Notes: generated by a model from the sequence alone, not told the origin. 64,000 bases of DNA from Prosopocoilus inquinatus (GCA_036172665.1 JAYKNF010000023.1:434001-498000), one strand, 5' to 3'; positions 1 to 11,175 are shown, counted from the stretch's first letter. Made by a program: numbers and translations.

Positions 1-149
1 CAACACGTATTAGCGTTGTTCCTGTGCTGTATCTAATCGATCCTTACTTATCTATCATGTTATTTGACGTTTGGATGGACTCCAGTAACCCTGACGTGAG
101 ATACGAAGTTCTCGGACGCACCAGAAGCTGGAAATAGTTTTAAACGAAA
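1..149. repeat. Satellite unit, class F (exemplar)
   Basis: Class F is marked by TTTGGATGG, AACCCTGACGTG and CGAAGTTCTCGG, often with TGTGCTGTATC near the start. This exemplar has the CACCAGAAGCTGG form of the terminal dyad (CCAG-AAG-CTGG at 121-131), seen again near 20757, 22537, 43692, 45182, 48767, 52631, 53353, 54693 and 56175. A sub-type with TTCTAGGACG (5216-5364) closes the 23-unit HOR, and another has AATCAATCC in place of the ATCGAT site. Confidence 0.9.
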
Positions 150-169
150 CAACACGCATTAGCGTTGTT
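148..169. other. Dyad AACAAC...GTTGTT across the unit start, exemplar
   Basis: The last two bases of one unit and first four of the next (AACAAC) are an inverted repeat of GTTGTT at positions 15-20. In units with CACGCATTAGCG an inner CGC-ATTA-GCG stem also pairs, leaving two bases (CA) bulged, so a stem of eight pairs with an ATTA loop is possible. In CACGTATT units the innermost pair becomes T-G. Most units keep this structure. The four 9-bp-deleted units and those at 14845 and 16629 lose part of it. Confidence 0.65.
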
Positions 170-565
170 CCTGTGATGTATCTAATCGATCCTTACTCAT
201 CTATCATGTTATTTGGCGTTACGATGGACTCCAGTAACTTAGATGTGAGATACGAAGTTCTCGGACGCAGCTGAAGCTAGAAATAGTTTTAAACGAAACA
301 ACACGAATTAGCGTTGTTCCTGTGATATATCTAATCGATCCTTACTTATCTATCATGTTATTTGACGTTTGGATGGACTCCAGTAACCATGATGTGAGAT
401 ACGAAGTTCTCGGAAGCAGCAGAAGCTGGAAATAGTTTTAAACGAAGCAACAGGCATTAGCGTTGTTCCTGTGATGTATCTAATCGATCCTTACTCATCT
501 ATCATGTTATTTGACGTTTCGATGGACTCCAGTAACTCTGTTGTGAGATACGACGTTTCCGGACG

Positions 566-577
566 CAGCAGAAGCTG
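566..577. other. Terminal dyad CAGC-AGAA-GCTG, exemplar of the common form
   Basis: Unit positions 119-130 form a perfect 4-bp inverted repeat with a 4-base loop. Across classes the loop varies (AGAA, AGGA, AGCA, AGAT, AAAA) while the CAGC and GCTG arms are kept. Class B has AGC-TGAA-GCT plus the palindrome CAGCTG. It could extrude as a small hairpin or serve as a protein-binding dyad; no function is demonstrated by the sequence. Confidence 0.7.
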
Positions 578-745
578 GAAATAGTTTTAAACGAAACAAC
601 ACGTATTAGCGTTGTTCCTGTGATGTATCTAATCGATCCTTACTCATCTATCATGTTATTTGACGTTTGGATGGACTCCAGTAACTAGGATGAGAGATAC
701 AAAGATTTCGGACGCAGCAGAAGCTGGAAATAGTTTTGAACGAAA

Positions 746-894
746 CAACACCTATTAGCGTTGTTCCTGTGATGTATCTAAACGATCCTTACTTATCTAA
801 CATGTTATTTAACGTTTGGATGTACTCCAGTAAGTCTGATGTGAGATACAAAGTTTTTGGACGCAGCAGGAGCTGGAAATAGTTTTAAACGAAA
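746..894. repeat. Satellite unit, class E (exemplar)
   Basis: Class E carries CACCTATTAG, CTAAACGATCC, TATCTAACATG, TTTAACGTTTGGATGTACTC, AGTAAGTCTGATG and CAGCAGGAGCTGG. A sub-type, as at 1193-1341, begins with GATACACCACC across the unit junction and has GGACATCAGTGAGTC (GGACACCAGTGAGTC in most other copies) and AAAGTTTTGGG. Some copies (35829, 49235, 53992 and 56809 regions) have AAACGGTCC, a private change that links those blocks. Confidence 0.9.
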
Positions 895-1043
895 CAACAC
901 GTATTAGCGTTGTTCCTGTGCCGTATCTAATCGATCCTTACTTATCTATCATGTTATTTGACGTTTGGATGGACTCCAGTAACTCTGATGTGAGATACGA
1001 CGTTTTCGGACGCAGCAGAAGCTGGAAATAGTTTTAAACGAAA

Positions 1044-1192
1044 CAACACGTATTATCGTTGTTCCTGTGATGTATCTAATCGATCCTTACTCATGTATCA
1101 TGTTATTTGACGTTTGGGTGGACTCCAGTAACTCTGATGAGAGATACAAAGATTTCGGACGCAGCAGAAGCTGGAAATAGTTTTGAACGATA
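1044..1192. repeat. Satellite unit, class G (exemplar)
   Basis: Class G carries CGTATTATCGTTG, CATGTATCATG, GACGTTTGGGTGG, TCTGATGAGAG, CAAAGATTTCGG and TTTTGAACGATACACC. It is regularly followed by the E sub-type with CAGTGAGTC, so G-E forms a linked pair (for example at about 36127-36424, 38656-38953, 49533-49830 and 52215-52512). Confidence 0.88.
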
Positions 1193-1490
1193 CACCACCT
1201 ATTAGCGTTGTTCCTGTGATGTATCTAAACGATCCTTACTTATCTAACATGTTATTTGACGTTTGGATGGACATCAGTGAGTCTGATGTGAGATACAAAG
1301 TTTTGGGACGCAGCAGGAGCTGGAAATAGTTTTAAACGAAACAACACGCATTAGCGTTGTTCCTGTGATGTATCTAATCGATCCTTACTCATCTATCATG
1401 TTATTTGGCGTTACGATGGACTCCAGTAACTTAGATGTGAGATACCAAGTTCTCGGACGCAGCTGAAGCTAGAAATAGTTTTAAACGAAA

Positions 1491-1639
1491 CAACACGTAT
1501 TAGCGTTGTTCCTGTGATGTATCTAATCGATCCTTACTCATCTATCATGTTATTTGACGTTTGGATGGACTCCAGTAACTCTGATGTGAGATACAAAGTT
1601 TTTGGACGCAGCAGAAGCTGGAAATAGTTTTGAACGAAA
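1491..1639. repeat. Satellite unit, class A (exemplar)
   Basis: Class A carries TTTGGATGG (or TTTCGATGG in a sub-type starting CATATTAG with TGTGCTGTATC), AACTCTGATGTG, CAAAGTTTTTGG and CAGCAGAAGCTGG. A sub-type with GCGTTGTTTCTG (C to T at unit position 21) was used as a register marker. I found the marker at 4339, 7766, 10746, 12478, 13074, 18729, 26906, 30333, 36591, 39567, 42845, 49997, 57415, 60395 and 62822. All spacings equal whole multiples of 149 once the listed deletions are taken into account. Confidence 0.88.
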
Positions 1640-2086
1640 CAACACGTATTAGCGTTGTTCCTGTGATGTATCTAATCGATCCTTACTTAGCTACTATGTT
1701 ATTTGACGTTTCGATGGACTCCAGTAACTCTAATGTGAGATATGAAATTTTCGGACGCAGCAGCAGCTGGAAATAGTTTGAAACGAAACAACACATATTA
1801 GCGTTGTTCCTGTGATGTATCTAATCGATCCTTACTCATCTATCATGTTATTTGACGTTTGGATGGACTCCAGTAAGTCTGATGTGAGATACAATGTTTT
1901 TGGACGCAGCAGGAGCTGGAAATAGTTTTAAACGAAACAACACGCATTAGCGTTGTTCCTGTGATGTATCTAATCGATCCTTACTCATATATCATGTTAT
2001 TTGACGTTTGGATGGACTCCAGTAACTCTGATGTGAGATACAAAGTTTTTGGACGCAGCAGAAGCTGGAAATAGTTTAGAACGAAA

Positions 2087-2235
2087 CAACACGTATTAGC
2101 GTTGTTCCTGTGATGTATCTAATCGATCCTTACTTAGCTACTATGTTATTTGACGTTTCGATGGACTCCAGTAACTCTAATGTGAGATACGAAATTTTCG
2201 GACGCAGCAGCAGCTGGAAATAGTTTTAAACGAGA
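2087..2235. repeat. Satellite unit, class C (exemplar)
   Basis: Class C carries TTAGCTACTATG, TTTCGATGG, AACTCTAATGTG, CGAAATTTTCGG and CAGCAGCAGCTGG. It usually follows a class A unit ending in GTTTAGAACG and precedes a unit starting CGAGACAACACATATT, so these three units travel as a block. A sub-type (2981-3129) has TTATCTACTATG, AACTCTAAAGTG, AAATTCTCGG and GTTTCAAACG. Confidence 0.9.
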
Positions 2236-2384
2236 CAACACATATTAGCGTTGTTCCTGTGCTGTATCTAATCGATCCTTACTCATCTATCATGTTATTT
2301 GACGTTTCGATGGACTCCAGTAACTCTGATGTGAGATACAAAGTTTTTGGACGCAGCAGAAGCTGGAAATAGTTTTAAACGAAA

Positions 2385-2533
2385 CAACACGCATTAGCGT
2401 TGTTCCTGTGATGTATCTAATCGATCCTTACTCATCTATCATGTTATTTGGCGTTTCGATGGACTCCAGTAACTTAGATGTGAGATACGAAGTTCTCGGA
2501 CGCAGCTGAAGCTAGAAATAGTTTTAAACGAAA
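2385..2533. repeat. Satellite unit, class B (exemplar)
   Basis: Class B is the most distinctive and one of the commonest classes. It has TTTGGCGTTTCGATGG (or GGCGTTACG), AACTTAGATGTG, CGAAGTTCTCGG and the ending CAGCTGAAGCTAG. The last change creates the palindrome CAGCTG and, in the frame that is otherwise open through the unit, an early TGA. Three class B units stand in a row at 2385-2831, and again in each further copy of the 23-unit HOR. Confidence 0.9.
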
Positions 2534-2831
2534 CAACACGCATTAGCGTTGTTCCTGTAATGTATCTAACCGATCCTTACTCATCTATCATGTTATTTGG
2601 CGTTTCGATGGACTCCAGTAACTTAGATGTGAGATACGAAGTTCTCGGACGCAGCTGAAGCTAGAAATAGTTTTAAACGAAACAACACGCATTAGCGTTG
2701 TTCCTGTGATGTATCTAATCGATCCAGACTCATCTATCATGTTATTTGGCGTTTCGATGGACTCCAGTAACTTAGATGTGAGATACGAAGTTCTCGGACG
2801 CAGCTGAAGCTAGAAATAGTTTTAAACGAAA

Positions 2832-2980
2832 CAACACGCATTAGCGTTGTTCCTGTAATGTATCTAACCGATCCTTACTCATCTATCATGTTATTTGACG
2901 TTCGGACGGACTCCAGTAACTCTGATGAGAGATACAAAGTTCTCGGACGCAGTAGAAACTGGAAATAGTTTTGAACGAAG
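2832..2980. repeat. Satellite unit, class D (exemplar)
   Basis: Class D carries CTAACCGATCC (losing the ATCGAT site), GACGTTCGGACGG, TCTGATGAGAG, CAAAGTTCTCGG, CAGTAGAAACTGG and TTTTGAACGAAGC. The terminal dyad is changed on both arms (CAGT and ACTG), preserving its symmetry. A related sub-type near 15013-15138 and 17520-17668 has GTTTGGACGG and ACGTAGTAGAAGCTGG. Confidence 0.9.
2950..2961. other. Terminal dyad with both arms changed, CAGT-AGAA-ACTG
   Basis: In class D units the last base of the left arm is T instead of C and the first base of the right arm is A instead of G, so the two arms still pair perfectly. It recurs in class D units throughout the window (for example 3248, 3844, 6376). 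See the corresponding finding. Confidence 0.75.
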
Positions 2981-3278
2981 CAACACGTATTAGCGTTGTT
3001 CCTGTGATGTATCTAATCGATCCTTACTTATCTACTATGTTATTTGACGTTTCGATGGACTCCAGTAACTCTAAAGTGAGATACGAAATTCTCGGACGCA
3101 GCAGCAGCTGGAAATAGTTTCAAACGAAACAACACATATTAGCGTTGTTCCTGTGATGTATCTAACCGATCCTTACTCATCTATCATGTTATTTGACGTT
3201 CGGACGGACTCCAGTAACTCTGATGAGAGATACAAAGTTCTCGGACGCAGTAGAAACTGGAAATAGTTTTGAACGAAG

Positions 3279-3427
3279 CAACACGTATTAGCGTTGTTCC
3301 TGTGATGTATCTAATCGATCCTTACTCATATATCATGTTATTTGGCGTTTCGATGGACTCCAGTAGCTCTGATGTGAGATACGACGTTTTCGGACGCAGC
3401 AGAAGCTGGAAATAGTTTTAAACGAAA
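3279..3427. repeat. Satellite unit, class H (exemplar)
   Basis: Class H carries CTCATATATCATG, TTTGGCGTTTCGATGG, CAGTAGCTCTGATG and CGACGTTTTCGG with the standard CAGCAGAAGCTGG ending. It usually sits between a class D and a class B unit, the latter starting AAACAATACGCATT. Confidence 0.85.
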
Positions 3428-5364
3428 CAATACGCATTAGCGTTGTTCCTGTGATGTATCTAATCGATCCTTACTCATCTATCATGTTATTTGGCGTTTC
3501 GATGGACTCCAGTAACTTAGATGTGAGATACGAAGTTCTCGGACGCAGCTGAAGCTAGAAATAGTTTTAAACGAAACAACACGCATTAGCGTTGTTCCCG
3601 TGTAGTATCTAATCGATCCTTACTCATCTATCATGTTATTTGACGTTTCGATGGACTCCAGTAACTCTAATGTGAGATACGAAGTTCTCGGACGCAGCTG
3701 AAGCTAGAAATAGTTTTAAACGAAACAACACGCATTAGCGTTGTTCCTGTGATGTATCTAACCGATCCTTACTCATCTATCATGTTATTTGACGTTCGGA
3801 CGGACTCCAGTAACTCTGATGAGAGATACAAAGTTCTCGGACGCAGTAGAAACTGGAAATAGTTTTGAACGAAGCAACACGTATTAGCGTTGTTCCTGTG
3901 ATGTATCTAATCGATCCTTACTTAGCTACTATGTTATTTGACGTTTCGATGGACTCCAGTAACTCTAATGTGAGATACGAAATTTTCGGACGCAGCAGCA
4001 GCTGGAAATAGTTTTAAACGAGACAACACATATTAGCGTTGTTCCTGTGCTGTATCTAATCGATCCTTACTCATCTATCATGTTATTTGTCGTTTCGATG
4101 GACTCCAGTAACTCTGATGTGAGATACAGAGTTTTTGGACGCAGCAGAAGCTGGAAATAGTTTTGAACGAAACAACACGCATTAGCGTTGTTCCTGTGAT
4201 GTATCTAATCAATCCTTACTTATTTATCATGTTATTTGACGTTTGGATGGACTCCAGTAACCCTGATGTGAGATACGAAGTTCTCGGACGCAGCAGAAGC
4301 TGGAAATAGTTTTAAACGAAACAACACGTATTAGCGTTGTTTCTGTGATGTATCTAATCGATCCTTACTCATCTATCATGTTATTTGACGTTTGGATGTA
4401 CTCCAGTAACTCTGATGTGAGATACAAAGTTTTTGGACGCAGCAGAAGCTGGAAATAGTTTAGAACGAAACAACACGTATTAGCGTTGTTCCTGTGATGT
4501 ATCTAATCGATCCTTACTTAGCTACTATGTTATTTGACGTTTCGATGGACTCCAGTAACTCTAATGTGAGATACGAAATTTTCGGACTCAGCAGCAGCTG
4601 GAAATAGTTTTAAACGAGACAACACATATTAGCGTTGTTCCTGTGCTGTATCTAATCGATCCTTACTCATCTATCATGTTATTTGACGTTTCGATGGACT
4701 CCAGTAACTCTGATGTGAGATACAAAGTTTTTGGACGCAGCAGAAGCTGGAAATAGTTTTAAACGAAACAACACGCATTAGCGTTGTTCCTGTGATGTAT
4801 CTAATCGATCCTTACTCATCTATCATGTTATTTGGCGTTTCGATGGACTCCAGTAACTTAGATGTGAGATACGAAGTTCTCGGACGCAGCTGAAGCTAGA
4901 AATAGTTTTAAACGAAACAACACGCATTAGCGTTGTTCCTGTGTAGTATCTAATCGACCCCTACTCATCTATCATGTTATTTGACGTTTCGATGGACTCC
5001 AGTAACTCTGATGTGAGATACAAAGTTTTTGGACGCAGCAGCAGCTGGAAATAGTTTTAAACGAAACAACACGTATTAGCGTTGTTCCTGTGATGTATCT
5101 AATCGATCCTTACTCATCTATCATCTTATTTGACGTTTCGATGGACTCCAGTAACTCTAATGTTGGAAACGAAATTTTCGGACGCAGCAGAAGCTGGAAA
5201 TAGTTTTAAACGAAACAACACGCATTAGCGTTGTTCCTGTGATGTATCTAATCGATCCTTACTTATCTATCATGTTATTTGACGTTTGGATGGACTCCAG
5301 TAACCCTGACGTGAGATACGAAGTTCTAGGACGCAGCAGAAGCTGGAAATAGTTTTAAACGAAA

Positions 5365-8300
5365 CAACACGCATTAGCGTTGTTCCTGTGATGTATCTAA
5401 TCGATCCTTACTCATATATCATGTTATTTGACGTTTGGATGGACTCCAGTAACTCTGATGTGAGATACAAAGTTTTTGGACGCAGCAGAAGCTGGAAATA
5501 GTTTAGAACGAAACAACACGTATTAGCGTTGTTCCTGTGATGTATCTAATCGATCCTTACTTAGCTACTATGTTATTTGACGTTTCGATGGACTCCAGTA
5601 ACTCTAATGTGAGATACGAAATTTTCGGACGCAGCAGCAGCTGGAAATAGTTTTAAACGAGACAACACATATTAGCGTTGTTCCTGTGCTGTATCTAATC
5701 GATCCTTACTCATCTATCATGTTATTTGACGTTTCGATGGACTCCAGTAACTCTGATGTGAGATACAAAGTTTTTGGACGCAGCAGAAGCTGGAAATAGT
5801 TTTAAACGAAACAACACGCATTAGCGTTGTTCCTGTGATGTATCTAATCGATCCTTACTCATCTATCATGTTATTTGGCGTTTCGATGGACTCCAGTAAC
5901 TTAGATGTGAGATACGAAGTTCTCGGACGCAGCTGAAGCTAGAAATAGTTTTAAACGAAACAACACGCATTAGCGTTGTTCCTGTAATGTATCTAACCGA
6001 TCCTTACTCATCTATCATGTTATTTGGCGTTTCGATGGACTCCAGTAACTTAGATGTGAGATACGAAGTTCTCGGACGCAGCTGAAGCTAGAAATAGTTT
6101 TAAACGAAACAACACGCATTAGCGTTGTTCCTGTGATGTATCTAATCGATCCTTACTCATCTATCATGTTATTTGGCGTTTCGATGGACTCCAGTAACTT
6201 AGATGTGAGATACGAAGTTCTCGGACGCAGCTGAAGCTAGAAATAGTTTTAAACGAAACAACACGCATTAGCGTTGTTCCTGTAATGTATCTAACCGATC
6301 CTTACTCATCTATCATGTTATTTGACGTTCGGACGGACTCCAGTAACTCTGATGAGAGATACAAAGTTCTCGGACGCAGTAGAAACTGGAAATAGTTTTG
6401 AACGAAGCAACACGTATTAGCGTTGTTCCTGTGATGTATCTAATCGATCCTTACTTATCTACTATGTTATTTGACGTTTCGATGGACTCCAGTAACTCTA
6501 AAGTGAGATACGAAATTCTCGGACGCAGCAGCAGCTGGAAATAGTTTCAAACGAAACAACACATATTAGCGTTGTTCCTGTGATGTATCTAACCGATCCT
6601 TACTCATCTATCATGTTATTTGACGTTCGGACGGACTCCAGTAACTCTGATGAGAGATACAAAGTTCTCGGACGCAGTAGAAACTGGAAATAGTTTTGAA
6701 CGAAGCAACACGTATTAGCGTTGTTCCTGTGATGTATCTAATCGATCCTTACTCATATATCATGTTATTTGGCGTTTCGATGGACTCCAGTAGCTCTGAT
6801 GTGAGATACGACGTTTTCGGACGCAGCAGAAGCTGGAAATAGTTTTAAACGAAACAATACGCATTAGCGTTGTTCCTGTGATGTATCTAATCGATCCTTA
6901 CTCATCTATCATGTTATTTGGCGTTTCGATGGACTCCAGTAACTTAGATGTGAGATACGAAGTTCTCGGACGCAGCTGAAGCTAGAAATAGTTTTAAACG
7001 AAACAACACGCATTAGCGTTGTTCCCGTGTAGTATCTAATCGATCCTTACTCATCTATCATGTTATTTGACGTTTCGATGGACTCCAGTAACTCTAATGT
7101 GAGATACGAAGTTCTCGGACGCAGCTGAAGCTAGAAATAGTTTTAAACGAAACAACACGCATTAGCGTTGTTCCTGTGATGTATCTAACCGATCCTTACT
7201 CATCTATCATGTTATTTGACGTTCGGACGGACTCCAGTAACTCTGATGAGAGATACAAAGTTCTCGGACGCAGTAGAAACTGGAAATAGTTTTGAACGAA
7301 GCAACACGTATTAGCGTTGTTCCTGTGATGTATCTAATCGATCCTTACTTAGCTACTATGTTATTTGACGTTTCGATGGACTCCAGTAACTCTAATGTGA
7401 GATACGAAATTTTCGGACGCAGCAGCAGCTGGAAATAGTTTTAAACGAGACAACACATATTAGCGTTGTTCCTGTGCTGTATCTAATCGATCCTTACTCA
7501 TCTATCATGTTATTTGACGTTTCGATGGACTCCAGTAACTCTGATGTGAGATACAGAGTTTTTGGACGCAGCAGAAGCTGGAAATAGTTTTGAACGAAAC
7601 AACACGCATTAGCGTTGTTCCTGTGATGTATCTAATCAATCCTTACTTATCTATCATGTTATTTGACGTTTGGATGGACTCCAGTAACCCTGACGTGAGA
7701 TACGAAGTTCTCGGACGCAGCAGAAGCTGGAAATAGTTTTAAACGAAACAACACGTATTAGCGTTGTTTCTGTGATGTATCTAATCGATCCTTACTCATC
7801 TATCATGTTATTTGACGTTTGGATGGACTCCAGTAACTCTGATGTGAGATACAAAGTTTTTGGACGCAGCAGAAGCTGGAAATAGTTTAGAACGAAACAA
7901 CACGTATTAGCGTTGTTCCTGTGATGTATCTAATCGATCCTTACTTAGCTACTATGTTATTTGACGTTTCGATGGACTCCAGTAACTCTAATGTGAGATA
8001 CGAAATTTTCGGACTCAGCAGCAGCTGGAAATAGTTTTAAACGAGACAACACATATTAGCGTTGTTCCTGTGCTGTATCTAATCGATCCTTACTCATCTA
8101 TCATGTTATTTGACGTTTCGATGGACTCCAGTAACTCTGATGTGAGATACAAAGTTTTTGGACGCAGCAGAAGCTGGAAATAGTTTTAAACGAAACAACA
8201 CGCATTAGCGTTGTTCCTGTGATGTATCTAATCGATCCTTACTCATCTATCATGTTATTTGGCGTTTCGATGGACTCCAGTAACTTAGATGTGAGATACG

Positions 8301-8791
8301 AAGTTCTCGGACGCAGCTGAAGCTAGAAATAGTTTTAAACGAAACAACACGCATTAGCGTTGTTCCTGTGTAGTATCTAATCGACCCCTACTCATCTATC
8401 ATGTTATTTGACGTTTCGATGGACTCCAGTAACTCTGATGTGAGATACAAAGTTTTTGGACGCAGCAGCAGCTGGAAATAGTTTTAAACGAAACAACACG
8501 TATTAGCGTTGTTCCTGTGATGTATCTAATCGATCCTTACTCATCTATCATGTTATTTGACGTTTCGATGGACTCCAGTAACTCTAATGTGGGAAACGAA
8601 ATTTTCGGACGCAGCAGAAGCTGGAAATAGTTTTAAACGAAACAACACGCATTAGCGTTGTTCCTGTGATGTATCTAATCGATCCTTACTTATCTATCAT
8701 GTTATTTGACGTTTGGATGGACTCCAGTAACCCTGACGTGAGATACGAAGTTCTAGGACGCAGCAGAAGCTGGAAATAGTTTTAAACGAAA
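5365..8791. repeat. 23-unit higher-order repeat, copy 1b
   Basis: Direct tandem copy of 1938-5364 at an offset of exactly 3427 bp, with the same class order, including the TGTAGTATC, GGGAAACG and TTCTAGGACG units at the same places. After 8791 the expected third copy does not start: the next unit is class B rather than the A unit with CATATATCATG, so the HOR ends here in favour of a different block. Confidence 0.93.
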
Positions 8792-11175
8792 CAACACGCA
8801 TTAGCGTTGTTCCTGTGATGTATCTAATCGATCCTTACTCATCTATCATGTTATTTGGCGTTTCGATGGACTCCAGTAACTTAGATGTGAGATACGAAGT
8901 TCTCGGACGCAGCTGAAGCTAGAAATAGTTTTAAACGAAACAACACGCATTAGCGTTGTTCCTGTAATGTATCTAACCGATCCTTACTCATCTATCATGT
9001 TATTTGACGTTCGGACGGACTCCAGTAACTCTTATAAGAGATACAAAGTTCTCGGACGCAGTAGAAACTGGAAATAGTTTTGAACGAAGCAACACGTATT
9101 AGCGTTGTTCCTGTGATGTATCTAATCGATCCTTACTCATATATCATGTTATTTAGCGTTTCGATGGACTCCAGTAGCTCTGATGTGAGATACGACGTTT
9201 TCGGACGCAGCAGAAGCTGGAAATAGTTTTAAACGAAACAATACGCATTAGCGTTGTTCCTGTGATGTATCTAATCGATCCTTACTCATCTATCATGTTA
9301 TTTGGCGTTTCGATGGACTCCAGTAACTTTGATGTGAGATACGAAGTTCTCGGACGCAGCTGAAGCTAGAAATAGTTTTAAACGAAACAACACGTAGTAG
9401 CGTTGTTCCTGTGATGTATCTAATCGATCCTTACTCATCTATCATATTATTTGACGTTTGGATGGACTCCAGTAACTCTGATGAGAGATACAAAGATTTC
9501 GGACGCAGCAGAAGCTGGAAATAGTTTTGAACGAAACAACACCTATTAGCGTTGTTCCTGTGATGTATCTAAACGATCCTTACTTATCTAACATGTTATT
9601 TAACGTTTGGATGTACTCCAGTAAGTCTGATGTGAGATACAAAGTTTTTGGACGCAGCAGGAGCTGGAAATAGTTTTAAACGAAACAACACGTACTAGCG
9701 TTGTTCCTGTGCCGTATCTAATCGATCCTTACTCATCTATCATGTTATTTGGCGTTTCGATGGACTCCAGTAACTTGGATGTGAGATACGAAGTTCTCGG
9801 ACGCAGCTGAAGCTGGAAATAGTTTTAAACGAAACAACACGCATTAGCGTTGTTCCTGTGATGTATCTAATCGATCCTTACGTATCTATCATGTTATTTA
9901 ACGTTTGGATGTACTCCAGTAAGTCTGATGTGAGATACAAAGTTTTTGGACGCAGCAGGAGCTGGAAATAGTTTTAAACGAAACAACACGTATTAGCGTT
10001 GTTCCTGTGCCGTATCTAATCGATCCTTACTTATCTATCATGTTATTTGACGTTTGGATGGACTCCAGTAACTCTCATGAGAGATACAAAGATTTCGGAC
10101 GCAGCAGAAGCTGGAAATAGTTTTGAACGATACACCACCTATTAGCGTTGTTCCTGTGATGTATCTAAACGATCCTTACTTATCTAACATGTTATTTGAC
10201 GTTTGGATGGACACCAGTGAGTCTGATGTGAGATACAAAGTTTTGGGACGCAGCAGGAGCTGGAAATAGTTTTAAACGAAACAACACGTATTAGCGTTGT
10301 TCCTGTGCTGTATCTAATCGATCCTTACTTATCTATCATGTTATTTGACGTTTGGATGGACTCCAGTAACCCTGACGTGAAATACGAAGTTCTCGGACGC
10401 AGCAGAAGCTGGAAATAGTTTTAAACGAAACAACACGCATTAGCGTTGTTCCTGTGGTGTATCTAATCGATCCTTACTCATCTATCATGTTATTTGGCGT
10501 TTGGATGGACTCCAGTAACTCTGATGTGAGATACAAAGTTTTTGGACGCAGCAGAAGCTGGAAATAGTTTTGAACGAAACAACACGCATTAGCGTTGTTC
10601 CTGTGATGTATCTAATCAATCCTTACTTATCTATCATGTTATTTGACGTTTGGATGGACTCCAGTAACCCTGACGTGAGATACGAAGTTCTCGGACGCAG
10701 CAGAAGCTGGAAATAGTTTTAAACGAAACAACACGTATTAGCGTTGTTTCTGTGATGTATCTAATCGCTCCTTACTCATCTATCATGTTATTTGACGTTT
10801 GGATGGACTCCAGTAACTCTGATGTGAGATACAAAGTTTTTGGACGCAGCAGAAGCTGGAAATAGTTTAGAACGAAACAACACGTATTAGCGTTGTTCCT
10901 GTGATGTATCTAATCGATCCTTACTTAGCTACTATGTTATTTGACGTTTCGATGGACTCCAGTAACTCTAATGTGAGATACGAAATTTTCGGACGCAGCA
11001 GCAGCTGGAAATAGTTTTAAACGAGACAACACATATTAGCGTTGTTCCTGTGCTGTATCTAATCGATCCTTACTCATCTATCATGTTATTTGGCGTTACG
11101 ATGGACTCCAGTAACTTAGATGTGAGATACGAAGTTCTCGGACGCAGCTGAAGCTAGAAATAGTTTTAAACGAAA
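8792..11175. repeat. Sixteen-unit block right of the 23-unit HORs
   Basis: Mixed classes B, D, H, B, a TAGTAG unit, E, and others, with several private variants: CTCTTATAAGAG, TTTAGCGTTTCG near 9152, CATATTATTTG near 9444, CGTACTAGCG near 9691, AATCGCTCC near 10763. The stretch from about 9.0 to 10.8 kb exists in three versions in the window (here, about 31.5-33.1 kb, and 41040-42890). The third version shares AATCGCTCC and both extra units with this one, so it is not simply derived from the middle version. Confidence 0.85.

Larger units (their letters stand above)
1938..5364. repeat. 23-unit higher-order repeat, copy 1a
   Basis: 3427 bp, exactly 23 units of 149 bp, immediately followed by a second copy. 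Class order by reading: A-C-A-B-B-B-D-C-D-H-B-B-D-C-A-F-A-C-A-B-A-C-F. The B-like unit at 3577-3725 has CCCGTGTAGTATC, the C-like unit at 5067 has TGTTGGAAACG, and the closing F unit has TTCTAGGACG. Compared with 5365-8791 I noticed about eight substitutions and no indel, including CCAGACTC near 2724, TTGTCGTTT near 4087, TTATTTATC near 4229 and CATCTTATT near 5123. Confidence 0.93.
1..11175. repeat. 75-unit duplicon, copy 1
   Basis: Exactly 75 units (11175 bp) whose order and private variants recur at 22419-33444. Shared rare variants include CACGAATTAG with TGATATATC (near 302 and 22720), CGGAAGCAGCAG (near 410 and 22829), AACTAGGATGAG (near 684 and 23102), GATACCAAG (1441 and 24008), CTCTTATAAGAG (near 9031 and 31598) and TGTGGTGTATC (near 10453 and 33020). 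The offset steps 22418, 22567, 22269 are explained by one unit gained and two lost in copy 2. It contains the tandem 23-unit HORs. The left end is cut by the window edge, so the duplicon may extend further. Confidence 0.92.

Noticed and set aside
36..41. ATCGAT palindrome in most units
   Set aside because: A restriction-type hexamer useful for showing a 149-bp ladder, but it is lost in several classes (AACGATCC, ACCGATCC, ATCAATCC), so there is no sign of a conserved function.
131..149. CENP-B-box-like motif on the minus strand (TTTCGTTTAAAACTATT)
   Set aside because: It matches TTCG, the central A and one C of the core consensus but lacks the CGGG end, so it is not a credible CENP-B box.
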